NCBI GenBank assembly: GCA_947247005.1
Contig: OX365953.1
Location: forward strand, 253,001 to 317,000
Direction: 5' to 3'
DNA length: 64,000 nucleotides
Source of the DNA: Spisula solida
Lineage: Eukaryota; Mollusca; Bivalvia; Venerida; Mactridae
A model generated the notes under the pieces. That model was not told the DNA's origin. It searched no databases and was given only the letters and a program-made list of their open reading frames with translations. This document shows, piece after piece, positions 63,201 through 64,000 of this stretch. A program made the position numbers and the translations under genes. Numbering within the stretch: the stretch's first letter is position 1; every line of letters begins with the position of its first letter.

Positions 63201-63775
63201 TTGGCTATTGTAAGTATTGGGTGATCTGGACTGTTAAATTGCTGTAAGATGCAAATATCATATAACTATGGAACTTAATTAAATTACGAACGAAACATTT
63301 TTTTACATATCATTAATACAACTGAGATTTTTGTGTAAAGTTGGTATATGTTTATCATTTACTTGTGCAAGATTTGATGCCTGTAGGTACATTAGATACT
63401 GAGTAATCTTCATTTTATACGATTTGTTTTACAATAAACGGCCTATATATACATATCAGGTTCCGCGAAAACTGTCAGTCCTTCAGTTCTGACTGACAAA
63501 TTTTTATTCAGACTGGCAAAAAATCCTATATTTTTCTATTAAACAAAGTGGAACATTTTCTCCTTTTACTAATTTGGACTGACAAGTTTAAAACTTTTCG
63601 CGGAGTCTGACATGTATGTATTTTATGTTACATACAGAAATCATTATTTCGGGAGAAGAAGAATGAGAAGCCTCCATTATGTTTGGAACTTTCTCGTAGT
63701 TCAGCATCTGTTGTGGGTGACTATACAGTACAAGCATATACCTGGTATCTATGGAAACACTTGGAAGAATTAAAG
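54280..63775 (+). CDS. METTL16: METTL16 m6A methyltransferase, first six coding exons
   Basis: Adenosine-N6 methyltransferase that modifies U6 snRNA and MAT2A hairpins using S-adenosylmethionine. Coding exons are 54280-54592 (5' end spliced at 54235), 56774-56914, 57307-57562, 61349-61420, 62606-62695 and 63638-63775, with the reading frame kept across every junction. The N-terminal RNA-binding part reads MALNKYMHPRNIYKSKKPDF. Motif I (GIDIGTGSCCIYPLLG) spans exons 1 and 2. The catalytic NPPF is in exon 3 (YDFCMCNPPFYSDHLEAQG). LLGKKTSLSLLK is in exon 4 and TEFCQGRTMRWGLAW in exon 5. Spacing agrees with vertebrate METTL16. The exon 2 donor (GTTCAT) is weak. The C-terminal VCR domains lie beyond the right edge. 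Introns carry a MITE, satellites, TIR elements and SINEs. Confidence 0.96.
54610..54756. mobile_element. MITE, GGTGGTATTCAATATTGATC family, copy 2
   Basis: Ends GGGGTGGTATTCAATATTGA and its inverse; near-identical internally to 5099-5242. It inserted 17 bp after the METTL16 exon 1 donor. Confidence 0.9.
54970..55130. repeat. Molluscan-type dispersed repeat end
   Basis: TATATGCCCTGAACAAAAC, GAGGGGTATAATGGATT and TTGTCCGTCTGTAGATG resemble the sequences at 62290-62550 and 63922-64000. Confidence 0.45.
55131..55591. other. METTL16 intron 1, unrecognised part
   Basis: No coding or structured feature is seen, except one satellite unit (AATCACTCAGAGAGTTGTAA) at 55570-55590. That unit shows the array once began here, before the element at 55592 was inserted. 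Confidence 0.5.
55592..55926. mobile_element. TIR element inside a satellite array
   Basis: AAAATATTCTTGGTTTCCCC with ATCCC at the left is mirrored by GGGATGGGGAAACAAGCAAT with ATTTT at the right. Satellite units lie on both sides, so it inserted into the array. Confidence 0.7.
55927..56690. repeat. 31-bp minisatellite in METTL16 intron 1
   Basis: About 24 units of AAAATCACTCAGAGAGTTGT then AAAGGCTGCAC, with variants (AAAAGCTGC, AAAGCTGCATA). It lies about 85 bp before the exon 2 acceptor. Confidence 0.95.
57555..57810. repeat. 32-bp minisatellite made from the exon 3 splice donor
   Basis: Eight units start at 57555, 57587, 57619, 57651, 57683, 57715, 57747 and 57779. Each reads AGAGTTAGGTAAATATGTTA then GATGTATAATAC. 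The first unit's AGAGTTAG is the last 8 bases of METTL16 exon 3 and its GTAAAT is the donor; every later unit repeats both. Confidence 0.95.
57946..59713. mobile_element. TIR element of 1.77 kb in METTL16 intron 3
   Basis: CCAGGCGTGTAGCTAGCC at the left and GGTAGCTACACGCCTGG at the right. AATCATGTGGATTCA occurs near both ends in mirrored context. The internal GGGGCATGCTCCCCC motif links it to the element at 3391-4152. A 95-residue frame lies on each strand near 58250-58530, but I do not recognise either. Several copies of AATTGGGAA occur at 59310-59600. Confidence 0.7.
60180..60466. repeat. Dispersed repeat, AGGTCAAAGGTCAA type
   Basis: 'AATGAGGGAATATATTGCTT', TGCACATG and later GAGGTCAGAAAGTCGAAGGC match the order at 62290-62550. 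Confidence 0.5.
60467..60925. mobile_element. Element with CAGGGTTCCCAC ends
   Basis: CAGGGTTCCCAC and GTGGGAACCCTG bound 459 bp, with TTAGT on both sides as a possible target duplication. GTCAGGGAAAA or GTCAGGGAATT recurs over ten times inside, near both ends. No transposase is present. Confidence 0.75.
61063..61320 (+). repeat. tRNA-derived SINE in METTL16 intron 3
   Basis: The head has a polymerase III A box (ATAGCCTAGTGGATGAG) and B box (GGTGTCGATCCC). A body follows with AAAGACGAAATAAAAATGG and AAGAATGAGGTGTCGAGAGT. The tail ends about 30 bp before the exon 4 acceptor. Related partial copies are at 1140-1345 and 62880-63010. Confidence 0.75.
61968..62080. repeat. 18-bp minisatellite in METTL16 intron 4
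   Basis: Six to seven units of GACAATGTATGCAGAAAT with small changes. The minus-strand frame through it (ISAYIVISAY) is only a repeat product. Confidence 0.9.
62290..62550. repeat. Molluscan-type dispersed repeat
   Basis: TTATGCCCCCAATCTTTGAT, GAGGGGGTATATTGC, GTAGGTCAAAGGTCAATG and GGGGGCATACATG are arranged as in the other copies at 54970, 60180 and 63922. It ends about 55 bp before METTL16 exon 5. Confidence 0.6.
62880..63010 (-). repeat. SINE tail, minus strand
   Basis: ATCACTCCCGACACCTCATT with CCTGATGG and 'GAGAGAAGCCAGCTTTTCCT' is the reverse of the 61195-61275 SINE body. Confidence 0.6.
63459..63608. mobile_element. MITE-like element in METTL16 intron 5
   Basis: GTTCCGCGAAAACTGTCAGT at the left is mirrored by AAAACTTTTCGCGGAGTC at the right, with three TCAGTCC or GACTGACAA repeats inside. 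It lies 30 bp before the exon 6 acceptor. Confidence 0.6.
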
Positions 63776-63921
63776 GTAAATATTGAACTGCTAACAATCT
63801 TTGGAGGCAGTGATTTTTCTTGAACAAAATGAAACAGCCTGTGTCCTTAAAATGGGGAAATTTTACCCCACAATACACGAAATTGGGATAAAAAATATTA
63901 TTTTGGTTAAAATTGTTCAGA

Positions 63922-64000
63922 TTTTGCTTATTTTTATGCCCCCCTATCGATAGATGGGGAGGCATATAGTGATTCACCTGTCCGTCCGTTCGTCCGTCCT
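63922..64000 (+). repeat. Molluscan-type dispersed repeat, cut by the edge
   Basis: TATGCCCCCCTATCGATAGA, GGGGAGGCATATAGTG and CCTGTCCGTCCGTTCGTCCG. Confidence 0.6.

Overview
The window is animal nuclear DNA, most likely from a bivalve mollusc. The genes have introns with GT/AG boundaries, the base composition is AT-rich, and about half of the sequence is transposon relics and minisatellites. One gene encodes a secreted C1q-domain protein, a family greatly expanded in bivalves. Several dispersed repeats open with a 'TATGCCCCC...GTCCGTCC' phrase that I associate with molluscan genomes. The species cannot be named from sequence alone.

Region by region. 1-1060 is a minisatellite with a 292-bp higher-order period. 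2.6-40.3 kb holds a tandem array of four paralogues of an unrecognised four-transmembrane protein, all on the + strand. Each has three coding exons with shared splice phases, and the first three also have a conserved promoter and noncoding 5' exon. Copy 2 (16507-22855) is the only one that reads through intact (243 aa). Copy 1 (5558-8428) has a one-base frameshift in its first coding exon. Copy 3 (26813-31625) has a frameshift in its last exon and carries a 3.4-kb inverted repeat in an intron. Copy 4 (38676-40335) lacks a recognisable first exon, has a 460-bp transposable element inside its last exon, and has a nonsense codon. The introns contain a 5'-truncated LINE (12.9-15.5 kb), mariner-like and MITE-like elements, a minisatellite made of CRE palindromes, and a striking cluster of GTCACGTAA motifs.

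42.9-45.8 kb is a complete four-exon gene for a secreted coiled-coil plus C1q-domain protein, with an RTE LINE relic in intron 2. 46.9-48.1 kb is a 48-bp minisatellite, followed directly by a second decayed LINE (48.3-51.05 kb). From 54.28 kb to the right edge lie the first six coding exons of METTL16, the U6 snRNA and MAT2A hairpin m6A methyltransferase. Its introns are loaded with satellites and transposons, including a 32-bp minisatellite built from the exon 3 splice donor itself.

There is no operon or prokaryotic-type system here. The main biology is birth and decay of a tandem tetraspan family in a repeat-rich region. The unusual non-coding structures (intronic hairpin, motif clusters, donor-site minisatellite) are the parts most worth testing.
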